Made by a program: the position numbers and the translations under genes
The notes under the pieces: generated by a model
Databases searched by the model: none
What the model was told of the DNA's origin: nothing
What the model saw: only the letters and a program-made list of their open reading frames with translations
Assembly (NCBI GenBank): GCA_030035585.1
Contig: CM057464.1
Coordinates: forward strand, 77,732,919-77,796,918
From: Dugong dugon
Taxonomy: Eukaryota; Chordata; Mammalia; Sirenia; Dugongidae
DNA: 64,000 nucleotides
Direction of reading: 5' to 3'
Part shown: positions 22,318 through 32,222 of the stretch, piece by piece
Layout of the letters: every line of letters begins with the position of its first letter
How positions within the stretch are numbered: the first letter of the stretch is position 1

Positions 22318-22529
22318 TTTTTGTTTTGTTGTTGTGTGCCGTCAAGTTGATTCTGACTCATAGCGACTCTATAGGAGAGAGTAAGAACAGCCCCACAAGG
22401 TTTTCAAGGCTGTAATCTTTATGAAAACAGATTGCCAACATCTTTCTCCTGCGGAGCAGCTGGTGGGTTCAAACCACCGACCCTTCAGTTAACAGCTGAG
22501 AGCTTAACCACTGCTCCACTAGGGCTCCT
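22318..22529 (-). mobile_element. AfroSINE, minus strand
   Basis: From 'tttttgttttgttgttgtgt' to 'tgctccactagggctcctta'. This is the longer subtype, with 'aaggctgtaatctttatgaa'. It faces the SINE at 22150-22298 with a 20-bp gap. Confidence 0.92.
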
Positions 22530-22741
22530 TACTTACTATGTACCAAGTAATACTCAATTATTAGGAATTTACTCAGAGAGGATGAAGTGAGTAGCAAGAA
22601 GATCAGTTTGGCATGTATTGTAGCATTTCAGTACTAAAAACAAGGTAGTAGTCATGGATTTGATAGCCAAAAAACGAATTAATGAAACCTCTGAGAAGTA
22701 ATGTTATGAAATGAGGTAAAGTTTGGATACTATTAGAATCT

Positions 22742-22937
22742 GTTGTTGTTGTCAGGTGCCATTGAGTCGGTTCTGACTCACAGCAACCCTACTGACAACA
22801 GAACGATACACTGCCTGGTCCTGCACCATCCTCACAATCGTTATGCTTGAGCCCATTGTTGCAGCCACTGTGTCAATCCATCTCCTTGAGTATCTTCCTC
22901 TTTTTCTCTGACCCTCTACTTTACCAACTATGATGCC
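22742..22937 (-). mobile_element. RTE LINE 3'-end fragment
   Basis: Starts with a (GTT)n tail, then 'caggtgccattgagtcggtt', and continues through 'cactgtgtcaatccatctcc' to 'tctactttaccaactatgat'. It stops about 195 bp from the RTE 3' terminus. No coding sequence of use. Confidence 0.88.
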
Positions 22938-23457
22938 AGATGGTATTTATTGCAAAACATTTCTCAATGGGTCTCTCACATTTCTGAACGTCTTGGGAGC
23001 AGAAGTACTGACTGCCCTAGTTTTACACTAGTTTTTCAAAGACCTTTGCATAGGGAACAGGCTCAGACAACAGAGACATAGTGCTGCCCTCTGGAACAAA
23101 GAGCAGTGTGTTTACTCTTCAGTATAATAAAGATAAAATCTTCCTCTAAAGCAAAGTCAGCAGTTTATCGCCCATTATAAAAGATTCAGGTTCCTTAAGC
23201 TTGGAGTTTCCCTCCTGTACTACAAACCACTGCATGTGCAGGCTTCACCTGGCCCTTTTCACATTACCCTGTGGAGGTAGGTCTTGGGGAATTGGCACAA
23301 ATGCTGATACTTTAGCTACTGCTACTTCTATGAGTAATAAAGACCTCTGTTTCTGACCCAGGAGCTTCATGTCTTCTGTCAGCATCCATGAAACTTTTGG
23401 CAGGTTAACTTGTTAACTTGCAGGTAGGGTTAAATCTCAAACACAGATCTTGAGACT
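22938..23457. other. No gene seen
   Basis: Mixed-composition non-coding DNA, no named repeat. Confidence 0.4.
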
Positions 23458-23468
23458 ATTATGGCCAA

Positions 23469-23650
23469 AAATACACACACACACAAAAAAAAAAACAAAT
23501 CCACTGCTGTCGAGTTGATTCCGACTCATAGCGAACTTATAGGACAGAGTAGAACTGCCCCATAGGGTTTCCAAGTAGCAGCTGTTGGATTCGAACTGCT
23601 GACCTTTTGGTTGGCATCCAGGCTGTTAACTAGTGCACCACCAGGGCCCC
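23469..23650 (-). mobile_element. AfroSINE with 11-bp target duplication
   Basis: Minus-strand SINE preceded by a (CA)/(A) tract. It is flanked by exact 11-bp repeats attatggccaa at 23458-23468 and 23651-23661. The body reads 'ctgtcgagttgattccgact' to 'gcaccaccagggcccc'. Confidence 0.95.
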
Positions 23651-23661
23651 ATTATGGCCAA

Positions 23662-24112
23662 GGGACCCAGAAATACCTGAATCTGACTTTACCCCAGCCA
23701 CCATGTTTTATCTATTAGATTTCCAAAGCCATAAGATTCAATGACAAAACAAAGTAAGTTACTACTTTGTTACTGGCTATGTTTGTGCCCTAAATAACAA
23801 CTGAACACTCTCCTGTAACTACAGAGGGATCATAGGCTGCCACATACTAAGAGGATCTTTCTCTCTGATAATCCCAGATTGAACTTTCAGGACCACCTGA
23901 CTTCAAGAGGGTGCGCTAACAAAGAACATCGGTGATTGTGTAGCTTTTCTCCAAAACGTTCTTTAATTAAAAGAAACTTGGGCAAACATATACTGACAAA
24001 AATCAAAGGTATTTTTTTGATGTCATATTTCAATACAAAATCACTTGTGCTTAGAAAATTCTAAAGACCCATATTATATCGAGTCCTATTTTTGTTAGCC
24101 AATCTTCTGCAA
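23662..24112. other. No gene seen
   Basis: Unassigned non-coding DNA. Confidence 0.35.
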
Positions 24113-24292
24113 ATGGCTAAGCACTTGACTACTAGCTGAAAGGCTGGTGGTTCAAACCCACTCAGAGGCACCTCAGAAGACTAGCCTGGTGATCTGCTTC
24201 CAAAAGGTCATAGCCTTGGAAACCCTATGGAGTTTCTTACACACTTGGAGTTGCCCTGAGTCAGAATCGTCTCGAAGGCAACTAACAACATC
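24113..24292 (+). mobile_element. AfroSINE-related SINE, second subtype
   Basis: The head 'aatggctaagcacttgacta' and box-B-like 'ggtggttcaaacccact' are followed by 'cctcagaagactagcctggt' and an RTE-like tail ('gagttgccctgagtcagaat', then 'ggcaactaacaac'). The copy at 58633-58845 is of the same subtype. Confidence 0.8.
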
Positions 24293-24829
24293 AATCTTCA
24301 TATATATTTAATTATTCATTGATTTGTTTAAATGTTTAAGGACCTTCAGGAAAATGGATATGCCAGTGCTTTTGGATATTCCTGAGAAATATACAAATGA
24401 AACTATGATAAGAATTTCAGGTCAGGCATATTTTGATAATATTTTCATAATTAATTACTGTTTTACAAGTAATTTTCATTTCTTTTGATTACATGTCTCT
24501 ATTTTTCTAACCCAAATTTCAGGGACAAGCTGTCCATTGCATGATATATCATGTAATTGTATGATAACGATGACTCTCACTTGGACAGTCTATGAGGAAA
24601 AGTTAGTGGTAGAATCTAAAGAATGTTCTATTTTTTCAGTGCTTGAGGCCAAGAATAACATTGAATGTTACTGAAATTCTGTTAACTTAAAATGTCATTT
24701 CTTTTAATTCTCAAGAATAAAAATGAGCATATCCTTTTACATGTACATATATGCACATGTGTGCATGCGCCTGCACACACATACACATACATGCATGCTG
24801 CAGTACAATATATGAAAAGAGTACTGAAT

Positions 24830-24905
24830 GCTTGGTTATCCATCCTGGTTGTGCCACTTCCTACCTCTGAAATATTTTTTTTAAATCTTGTTCAACCTCT
24901 GACTC
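24830..24905 (+). mobile_element. MIR fragment
   Basis: Contains the MIR core pattern 'tggttgtgccacttcctacc' followed by a CTTGxxCAACCTCT-like stretch. Preceded by a CA-rich simple sequence at 24727-24800. Confidence 0.5.
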
Positions 24906-26309
24906 TCTAAATTATAAAACAAATTCATGCTTATGTTATCAATATCCAAGGAGAAAATTCTTAAAAGAATTGTTAAACCATAAAGCACTAGGCAAGAACT
25001 GAGTATCACATGTATACATATATAAACACACACATTAATAACATCAAACTGAACAATTTTAAAGTGTCTTATTTGACATCCAGAGATGCACTTCAATATG
25101 TGTTATCAAGGTCACGTCCTCTGCTTTATCCACAAACTAGAAGCTCGTTTTGGTTTACATGATTAGCAAGACTCCTGTATCTAACAGCTTTAGAGAACTG
25201 AAAACTGAGAAAGAAGTGGGAGCCAGGATCCTTACATGACAAAACCTGACACCTATTAGCCCTGAAGGTAAGAGTGGAAAAACTCTACCCATTTATCTCA
25301 CAAATTGCCTAAAGCAAAAATGAAAAACCACATGAAAAGGATTTTAAATTCAAAGGAAGATTTGCAACAAATAAAAGATGCACATGATAAAAATTCAAGG
25401 AAATAGAAAAAAAAAAATCCACAAAGCTCTTTATTGTTATCTAAACATTATTATATGACGGTAAGCTGTCTTTGACACCTGTCACCCCCACTGACTGTCA
25501 CATGGCTAAGCATAATGCCATCTCTTTGTTTCAAGAAGCATTCAAGCAAAGCTTGTTTTGAAAGATACTGGATTTTTGACAGCATGAAGTAGTACATGAT
25601 TCCTTAGAAAAGCCTAGTAGGAAGAATAATAAAGTACTTTTCAATACTTCTTCCCCCTCCCACCTTCCTTCCTGGTATGTGGGAAACACGTCAAAAGGGA
25701 AGGAGATTTGAGGAAAAGAATCAGAATAAGATAGAGGCAAATACAGGCAGACCATATTATTTTGTGATCTACAGCCTATTTCTCAAAGTACTGTATCAGC
25801 TCTTACATATCACATATGTATATACATATATTTGTGTATGTGCACACACAGACACACACATATTCATCAGCACACTATCACTATAAATTGAGAATACTAC
25901 AAATAGTGCCATTTAATACTAATACCTTCTAAGCAAGAAAAACTGAAAAACAACTGGGATTTTATTTATCTAGTAATGAAAGTTATCAAAATTTCTATAT
26001 TTATTAGGTAGAACACTACAAAATAAAGATGATTATCCCTAAGAACTCTCTGGTTAAATAATAAATTCCTGACAAACACCACATGCTAGTCATTATGGGA
26101 AAATAAGAGATATTATCTTGTTTTTTCTTAAAATCACCAACAGTATCTCTTTGCTAGAAATATCATATTTCTTTGTGTTTCCAATGAAGAGTTATTCATA
26201 GAGCAAATAACTTGTATCAGAGAAACCTAACTATGAATACTTTAATTAACACTGATTCAATTTAAAAAAATAAAATAATCACTGATTTTATTTCAATGAT
26301 TTTAAAGAT
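24906..26309. other. No gene seen
   Basis: 1.4 kb of AT-rich sequence with a TA/CA-rich patch at 25800-25866. No gene and no repeat I can name. Confidence 0.4.
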
Positions 26310-27078
26310 TGATTTAGGAAATAATATTGGAGTCATTATTCCCTGTCCTTGAGCATTGAGAATGTGACCCAGCCAGAGCTGGGCTCACAAGGACTCACAA
26401 GGACTCATCAACTGGGCCCTGACATATAAAGACAATGACTAAGATAATCTTGGAAAATATCTTCTAGGGAAACTTTCACATAAAGCTCATCAAACACAAC
26501 GCAAGAGACTTTCCACTCTTATCTTCTTCTATTAGCATTTAGAGAATAGAGATTTGTCGGACCAATGAAGACCCTCCTGACTCTCCTTACTGAAACCTGT
26601 ACCAATGATTGTTAAGAAAGAGAATTCAAAATGTAGGATCACAGTTTCTAGCCAATCTGAAAAGGCTAAGCTTTCAATGGTTTTGCTCATTTGTAATGTT
26701 AATATATACTGATGACTCTGTAAAATGGTTCTTTGGACTCTGGCAGACATGGCTGTGGCAGCATGCTTCTCCGTTTTCCCATTCTTGCCTATTCTGTAAT
26801 ATTCTTTGGACTCGGGTGGACATGGCTGTGGCAGCATGCTTGTCCATTTTCCCATTCTTGCCTATTCTGTAATATTCTTTGGACTTGGACAGACATGGCT
26901 CTAGCAGCATACTTATCCATTTTCCCACTTTGTCTGTTCTGTGATATTTCCTTGGACTCAGGCAGACATGGCTCTGGCAGCATGGTTGTCTGCTTCCCAC
27001 TTCTGCCCTTTTGAATATATGCTGAATAAAACTTTCTTTTTGATTTGCTAAAATTTATGATGTTCTTCCCCTACAATC
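26310..27078 (+). mobile_element. Solo LTR of a class I-like ERV, with 73-bp tandem repeats
   Basis: Starts about TGATTTAGGAAATAATATTG and ends near 'cttcccctaca'. The first 360 bp are closely similar to 37245-37572, which directly follows an env remnant and a polypurine tract, so this is LTR sequence. The second half has four tandem 73-bp units (26731-27011). A polyadenylation signal AATAAA lies in 'gctgaataaaactttctttt' near 27025. The exact 3' edge and any 4-6-bp duplication are unclear; agat occurs at 26306-26309 and 27079-27082. Confidence 0.75.
26731..27011 (+). repeat. Four 73-bp tandem repeats within the LTR
   Basis: Units begin at 26731, 26804, 26877 and 26950 with 'ctttggact' (the last with 'ccttggact'), giving a constant 73-bp period. 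Each contains 'agacatggctgtggcagcat' or a close variant. The last unit is shortened. Repeats of this kind in LTR U3 regions often act as enhancers, but that is only inference here. Confidence 0.93.
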
Positions 27079-27090
27079 AGATGAGGTTAA

Positions 27091-28434
27091 AATGGTACAA
27101 CCACTTTGGAAATTGATTTGGTGCTTCCTTAAAAAGCTAGAAATAGAAGTACCATACAATCCAGCTATCCCACTCCTTGGAATGTATCCTGGAGAAATAA
27201 GAGCCATCACACAAACAGATATATGTACATCAATGTTCACTGCAGCACTGTTCACAATAGCAAAAAGATGGAAACAACCTAGGTGCCCATCAACTGACGA
27301 ATGGGTAAACAAATTATGGTATATCTACACAATGGAATACTATGCAACGATAAAGAACGATGAAGCTGTGAAACATCTTATAGTATGGAAGAATCTGGAG
27401 GGCATTATGCTGAGTGAATTTAGTCAGTCACAGAAGGACAAATATTGTATAAGACTACTATTACAAGAACTCAAGAAAAGGTTTGAACACAGAAGAAAAC
27501 ATTCTTTGATGGTTATGAGGGAGGGGAGAGAGGATGAAGGTTATTTACTAACTAGGTAATAGGTAAGAATTATCTTAGGTGAAGGGAAGGACAGCACACA
27601 CTACAGGGGAAGTCAGAACAACTGGAGTAAACCAAAGCTAAGAAGTTTCCTGAATACAATCAAATACTTTGAGAAACAGAGTAGCAGGGGTAGGGGTCTG
27701 GGGACCATGCTTTCAGGGGACATCTAGGTCAACTGGCATAACAAAGCTTATTAAGAAAATGTTCTGCATCCTATTTTGGTGAGTGGCATCTGGGGTCTAA
27801 AAAGCTTGCAACCAGCCATCTAAGATGCATCAATTGGTCCCAACCACCTAGAGTAAAGGAAAATGAAGAACACCAAAGACACAAGGAAAGTATTAGCCCA
27901 AGAGACAGAAAAGGCCACATAAACCAGGGATTTCATCAGCCTGAGACGAGAAGAAGTAGATGGTGCCCAGCTACCACCAATGACCACCCTGACAGGGAAT
28001 GCAACAGAGAGTCCTGGATGGAGCAAGAGAAAGGTGGGGTACAGAACTCAAATTCTAGTAAGAAGACCAGACTTAATGGTCTGACTGAGACTGGAGGAAC
28101 CCCAGAAAGCATGGCCCCTGGATCCTCTATCAGCCCAGAACTAAAACAATTTCCAAGGCCAACTCTTCAGACAGGGATTGGACTGGACTGTGGGACATAA
28201 AGTGATACTCGTGAGGAGTGTGCTTCTTAGCTCAAGTAGATACAAGAGACTAAATGGGCAGCTTCTGTCCACAGGTAAGATGGGAAGGCAGAGAGGGTCA
28301 GGAGCTGGTTGAATGGATGGGGGAATCAGGGGTGGAAAGAAGGAGTGTGCTGTCACAGTATGGGGAGAACAATTAGAGTCACATAGCAATGTATGTATAA
28401 ATTTTTGTATGGGAAAAAAATTTTAAAAAAATAA
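27091..28434 (+). mobile_element. L1 LINE, 5'-truncated, with 12-bp target duplication
   Basis: 5'-truncated L1 between exact 12-bp repeats agatgaggttaa at 27079-27090 and 28435-28446. It has 468 bp of distal ORF2 followed by about 870 bp of 3' UTR ('tctggggaccatgctttcag', 'ggtgagtggcatctggggtc') and a short A-rich tail with an AATAAA-like end. It is the same subfamily as 5104-7131 and inserted at the edge of the LTR. Confidence 0.95.
27092..27559 (+). pseudogene. L1 ORF2 C-terminal fragment, open
   Basis: 155 codons, beginning inside ORF2 at 'MVQPLWKLIWCFLKKLEIEV' and including 'PRCPSTDEWVNKLWYI' and 'MEYYATIKND'. It ends at the natural ORF2 stop. It aligns with residues 90 onward of the 6150-6746 relic. 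Endonuclease, RT and the cysteine motif are absent because of truncation. The ATG is internal, not a real start. Confidence 0.9.
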
Positions 28435-28446
28435 AGATGAGGTTAA

Positions 28447-28787
28447 GAAACTCTTCCAGAGTTATTCAATAAAATAAAGATAGAGGAGAAAGTAAGTCCC
28501 AAGTATAGATCACCAAGCCAGTGAACTTTTCTTAGTAGTGTATCACAGTTATATTTATAATGAATATTTTAAAAATAAACTTTTAAGTTTATGTAAATTC
28601 TCAAACCCAACCTAAATTCATCCTCTTTTTCCCCCTACTGCACATGTATGTGCAAACATCCAGACACAGTTCCAAAGGATCTCCTTCAGTTTATTTCTTA
28701 TATTGTGATATATCAGGAAACACAGGAAGAAATCAAAGTTATATAATAAATTAAGCATCTAAACTCTTGAAAGTATCAGTTAGTCCT
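28447..28787. other. No gene seen
   Basis: Unassigned non-coding DNA between an L1 and an LTR. Confidence 0.35.
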
Positions 28788-29336
28788 TGTCTTAGGCTGG
28801 GTTCTCTAGAGAAGCAAAACCAGTAAAGTGTATAAACACATATATGTAGAGACATTTATATCAAGGAAATAGCACATGTGGTTGGAGAGGCTAGAATGTC
28901 CCAAGTCCATGGGTCAGGATATAGGCTTCTACTGATTCACATAGCCGCAGGGGCTGGCAAACACATGACTGGCAGGTCAGAGAGCAGGGCTCTTGCTCAC
29001 AGGCTGTGAATATAAATGTATCCCAAGACTGGCAGGCAAGACCACAAGTAAGCTGCTAGCTCAAGTCCCAAGAACTGGAGGTCAGATGAACAGGAGCCAG
29101 CTGCAGGATCCAGCACAAGCAAAAAGTTCCCAAGCCTTGCCAGAATGTCCACTTATATTCAATGCAGGCACATGCCCAAGGAAACTCCCTTTCAACTGAC
29201 TGGCTACTCACAGCAGATCCCATCATGGGGATGATCACATTGAATCTCAACAAGGAAGTGATCACAACATTATACCACTGCCAAACCACTGTGAATCATG
29301 GTCCAGCCAAGCTGACACACAATCTTAACCATCACA
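28788..29336 (-). mobile_element. ERVL-like solo LTR
   Basis: On the minus strand it begins TGTGATGGTTAAGATTGTGT and ends with the complement of 'tgtcttaggctgggttctct'. Flanking 5-bp repeats gtcct (28783-28787) and gtctt (29337-29341) differ at one base, as expected for ERVL/MaLR integration. It is a different family from the other LTRs here; I do not commit to a name. Confidence 0.7.
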
Positions 29337-29341
29337 GTCTT

Positions 29342-30560
29342 CTCGAAACAGATAATGTGTCCTTCTTATCAAATAACATCCTGGAGTATTAAAGTCTTTT
29401 AATAAACATTGTATTTATCATATTGAACCACATTTTCCTTGATACTATGATTGATGAAACATTTTACTTTACTGAATAAATAGAAAGTATCTGGATATCT
29501 ATCTTGTCCGTTGAGTGGTACTAGCATTATATAAGGTGAATGGCTGACAGAGGGCCTAAGTTCTAGATTAATTATTTAATGATGATGATATTTATGAAGA
29601 CTAATGCAAATTACTCTTCCATCTCTGTACCACTGTGTGCTAATTTGCTCTAGACAAAAATCTAAATCAAAGGCAATGTGGGTAATCATAATACTGACTG
29701 TAGTGATCTTCAAATGGACAAAAGCCTAAAACATGTATTTTTCATTATATATATAAGTATATATATAAAAGTATACACACACACATATATACAGAAGGAG
29801 AGAAAGAGGATATCTATCAAGAACTGTGCTAGGAAATCTGCTACCTAAAGATTTTAGGAATATAAATAAAGTGATTAAATATTTTAGCAAAATATGGAAG
29901 ACTTGAAAATAAGAGTGCCAAAGAAAGCCTATTTAGATATTATTGTATTAGTCCAGCAAAGAGAAGTACTGCTGCTTTGCTCATCCAAGAGAGTAGAAGC
30001 AGCAAGTGTAAAGACCTGTTGAATTTCAGAGATAATTAGGAAGTAGAATTTTAGTCACTTCATACTAGCAACGAATAGAATTTTGTGGGTGGAGAATGGG
30101 AGTGTAAGATTAGTCTCTTCTCAATTTCAGTCTTTTTTGTATTTTGGGAGTATGCTTCTCTGAGATAGAAAATGAAAGAGAAAAGCAAGTTTTAGGGAGA
30201 AGATGTTAAGGTCAATTTTTCATGTCCTGAGTTTGAGGCTGCTGTGGCATGGAAAGGATATGAAGGAAAAAAATGTCTGAAAATAAAGATCTGTTGAACC
30301 CCACCTAATACATATGGAGCCAGTAGAAGAAGAGGGGTGCATGAAGGCTAATGAAAAGGTAAAAGTCTTAGAAAAAAACAAAAACCACAACAGCCAAGGT
30401 AGGAAAGACTTTCAGGAGGGAAAGAATGTGCAAAGACCTGACCTGTGACAAAACAAGTTTAGTAGAATCGTGGGGAAAGAAGAACTCAGATTGTAGTCAT
30501 AAGATTTCAGAGATGAAAGGGATCTGGGAAATGATACCCTTGTTGAAATAGAGAATGAAA
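29342..30560. other. No gene seen
   Basis: 1.2 kb non-coding with TA/CA simple sequence at 29745-29790. No gene recognised. Confidence 0.4.
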
Positions 30561-30638
30561 TACAGTCATGCACCACATAGCATCCATTTGGACAACGTTC
30601 GACTGCATATACATCCGTGGTCCCATAAGGTTATAATA

Positions 30639-30790
30639 AACCCGCTGCTGTCAATTCGATTCCAACTCATAGTGACCCTATAGTACAGAATAGAACCGCC
30701 CCATAGGGTTTCCAAGGAGCTCCTGGTGGATTCAGACTGCCAAAGTTTTGGTTAGCAACCAAACACTTAACCACTGCACCACTAGGGTTT
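30639..30790 (-). mobile_element. AfroSINE with 16-bp target duplication
   Basis: Flanked by exact 16-bp repeats ccataaggttataata at 30623-30638 and 30791-30806. The body runs from 'aacccgctgctgtcaattcg' to 'accactagggttt'. Confidence 0.95.
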
Positions 30791-30847
30791 CCATAAGGTT
30801 ATAATAGAGTTCAGAAATCCTGATCAGAAAGAGAGACATAGTATATG

Positions 30848-31168
30848 CAAGGCATTCCCTGGGTTACAAACAAGATCTGTTCCTAACTCTGTCTTTAAGT
30901 CAAGTTTGTAGGTAAATAGGAACAGGTACATATGATTCTTATTTAGCGTCAGTTAGTCAAATATTTGTCTTAGTATATAGTTTATATTTCACCTTTCTAT
31001 GAACATAAAACACTTAAATACTGCCAAACCGCACAATGTTTTCATGAGAGTCACAAATAATATTACACTGTACTTAACTCAAATTTTTAATATGAAAGGC
31101 TTTATGGCTGTCCATTTTTAAGTATGAGTTGTCTGTAAGTTGGATGTTTGTAACCCAAGGACTGTCTG
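30848..31168. mobile_element. Tigger-like MITE nested in another MITE
   Basis: The left end 'caaggcattccctgggttac' and right end 'gtaacccaaggactgtctg' are inverted repeats. TA follows at 31169-31170; the left flank is the mutated TG. The interior 'tgtaggtaaataggaacagg' and 'gcaaaaccgcacaatg'-like parts match the element at 4916-7639. About 320 bp, non-coding. Confidence 0.7.
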
Positions 31169-31253
31169 TAATATAGTGGTCACACAACCTCTAAATCATG
31201 TAACATCCTACTTCACAGAACATACTGTGGACATTAAGTGATGCATGACTGTA

Positions 31254-31601
31254 CCTTAAAACATCTTACTCCAATACCTATGTTTGTCTGTTTTCTCAGA
31301 TAGGCACTCTTGTCAAAAGAAACAGATGATGATAAAACATTGTGGCATTTCATTTAAGTATTTAGAAAATAATTATCAAATTGCAAGATTTTGTTCATAG
31401 TAAATAGGACAGCTTTGTTTTCTACCCCTTGCAGGTATTTCTAAATCTCTCAGAATGCTCAAAACCTGTTCTATGCCTTTTGATGGTTTACTTGTTTACG
31501 ATTAAGATTTGAATTAAACTGCAGCAAATGCATTCATGGCAAAATTTCCTTGTGCAAAATTTCCTTGTACAGAATATATTGTTGCTGCTATCCTTTATTT
31601 T
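31254..31601. other. No gene seen
   Basis: Unassigned non-coding DNA with a small direct repeat 'aaaatttccttgt' near 31541 and 31556. Confidence 0.4.
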
Positions 31602-31797
31602 TTAACCTGGTGACGCAGTGGTTAAAGCACTTGGCAAATAACTGAAAGGTGTGAATGTACCAGACGCTCCGCAGGAGAAAGATGTGGCAGTCTGCTTCAG
31701 TAAAGATTTACATTTTTGAAAACCCTATGGGGCAGTTCTACTCTGTCCTATAGGGTAGCTATGAGTCGCAATCAATTCGATGGCAACTAGTTTTAAA
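31602..31797 (+). mobile_element. AfroSINE
   Basis: From 'taacctggtgacgcagtggt' to 'ttcgatggcaactagtttt', of the 'gatgtggcagtctgcttcag' subtype. Head box A is recognisable; box B is mutated. Confidence 0.9.
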
Positions 31798-32013
31798 GAC
31801 ATTTTATACCACCCCTCCATATGCAGAAAAATATTATATACCAACTTAGAGCCACCATTTGTGATTATATAAATGCAGGTGTGACATTTTAATATATCAT
31901 GGGTTTCTTTTAACACTCAGTAGGATTGTAACTCTAGATAATTGTAACAACATGAAATTTCAGAGGATGAAATTTCCTAAAAATAATAAATTATATTAAC
32001 TATAAACTTATTT

Positions 32014-32030
32014 AAAAAGTTACCTGGTGG
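32014..32030 (+). repeat. Left target-site duplication of the retroviral retrocopy
   Basis: AAAAAGTTACCTGGTGG, identical to 39449-39465. The preceding context TTT/AAAA fits the TT/AAAA cleavage preference of L1 endonuclease. Confidence 0.93.
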
Positions 32031-32200
32031 AGACAAAGGCTAGCGTTGTATTGTCCCTCTTTGTCTCCGCTCACGAGCTACTTTTCTCAATAAAGCTTTG
32101 TTCGTTCAGAAAACTTGAGCCTCTCCTGGTCATTCTTGGTCAGTAGAATGCAAGAACCTCATAGGGGCTGCCTAGTTGGGCAGAAGACCCTATCAACAGT
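32031..32200 (+). promoter_or_regulatory. R-U5 at the 5' end of the retrocopy
   Basis: R spans about 32031-32109 and carries AATAAA at 32089-32094. U5 continues to about 32200 ('accctatcaaca'). The position aligned with the 3' poly(A) site is 32108-32109. Because U3 is absent, this copy has no retroviral promoter upstream of its leader. Confidence 0.82.
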
Positions 32201-32204
32201 TTTC

Positions 32205-32222
32205 TGACGAGCCAGCCAGAAG
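32205..32222 (+). promoter_or_regulatory. Primer binding site resembling tRNA-Arg
   Basis: TGACGAGCCAGCCAGAAG matches the complement of the 3' end of mammalian tRNA-Arg(ACG), TGGCGAGCCAGCCAGGAG, at 16 of 18 positions. Both differences are G to A. Class I elements of the ERV3/HERV-R type use an arginine primer, so this is a lineage clue rather than proof. It lies a few bases after the U5 end, as expected. Confidence 0.8.

Larger units (their letters stand above)
30563..31251. mobile_element. MITE with TA duplications, host to two further insertions
   Basis: The left end CAGTCATGCACCACATAGC pairs with the right end, whose reverse complement is CAGTCATGCATCACTTAAT. TA flanks both (30561-30562 and 31252-31253). 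Removing the AfroSINE (30639-30790, plus one copy of its duplication) and the inner MITE (30848-31168) leaves about 200 bp of the original element, with no transposase. I recognise the motif 'ggtcccataaggttataata' as a common mammalian DNA-transposon block but not its exact family. Confidence 0.7.

Noticed and set aside
26532-27014. Repeated-sequence frames on both strands across the 73-bp array
   Set aside because: They arise because 73-bp repeats shift frame each unit; the sequence is LTR and non-coding.
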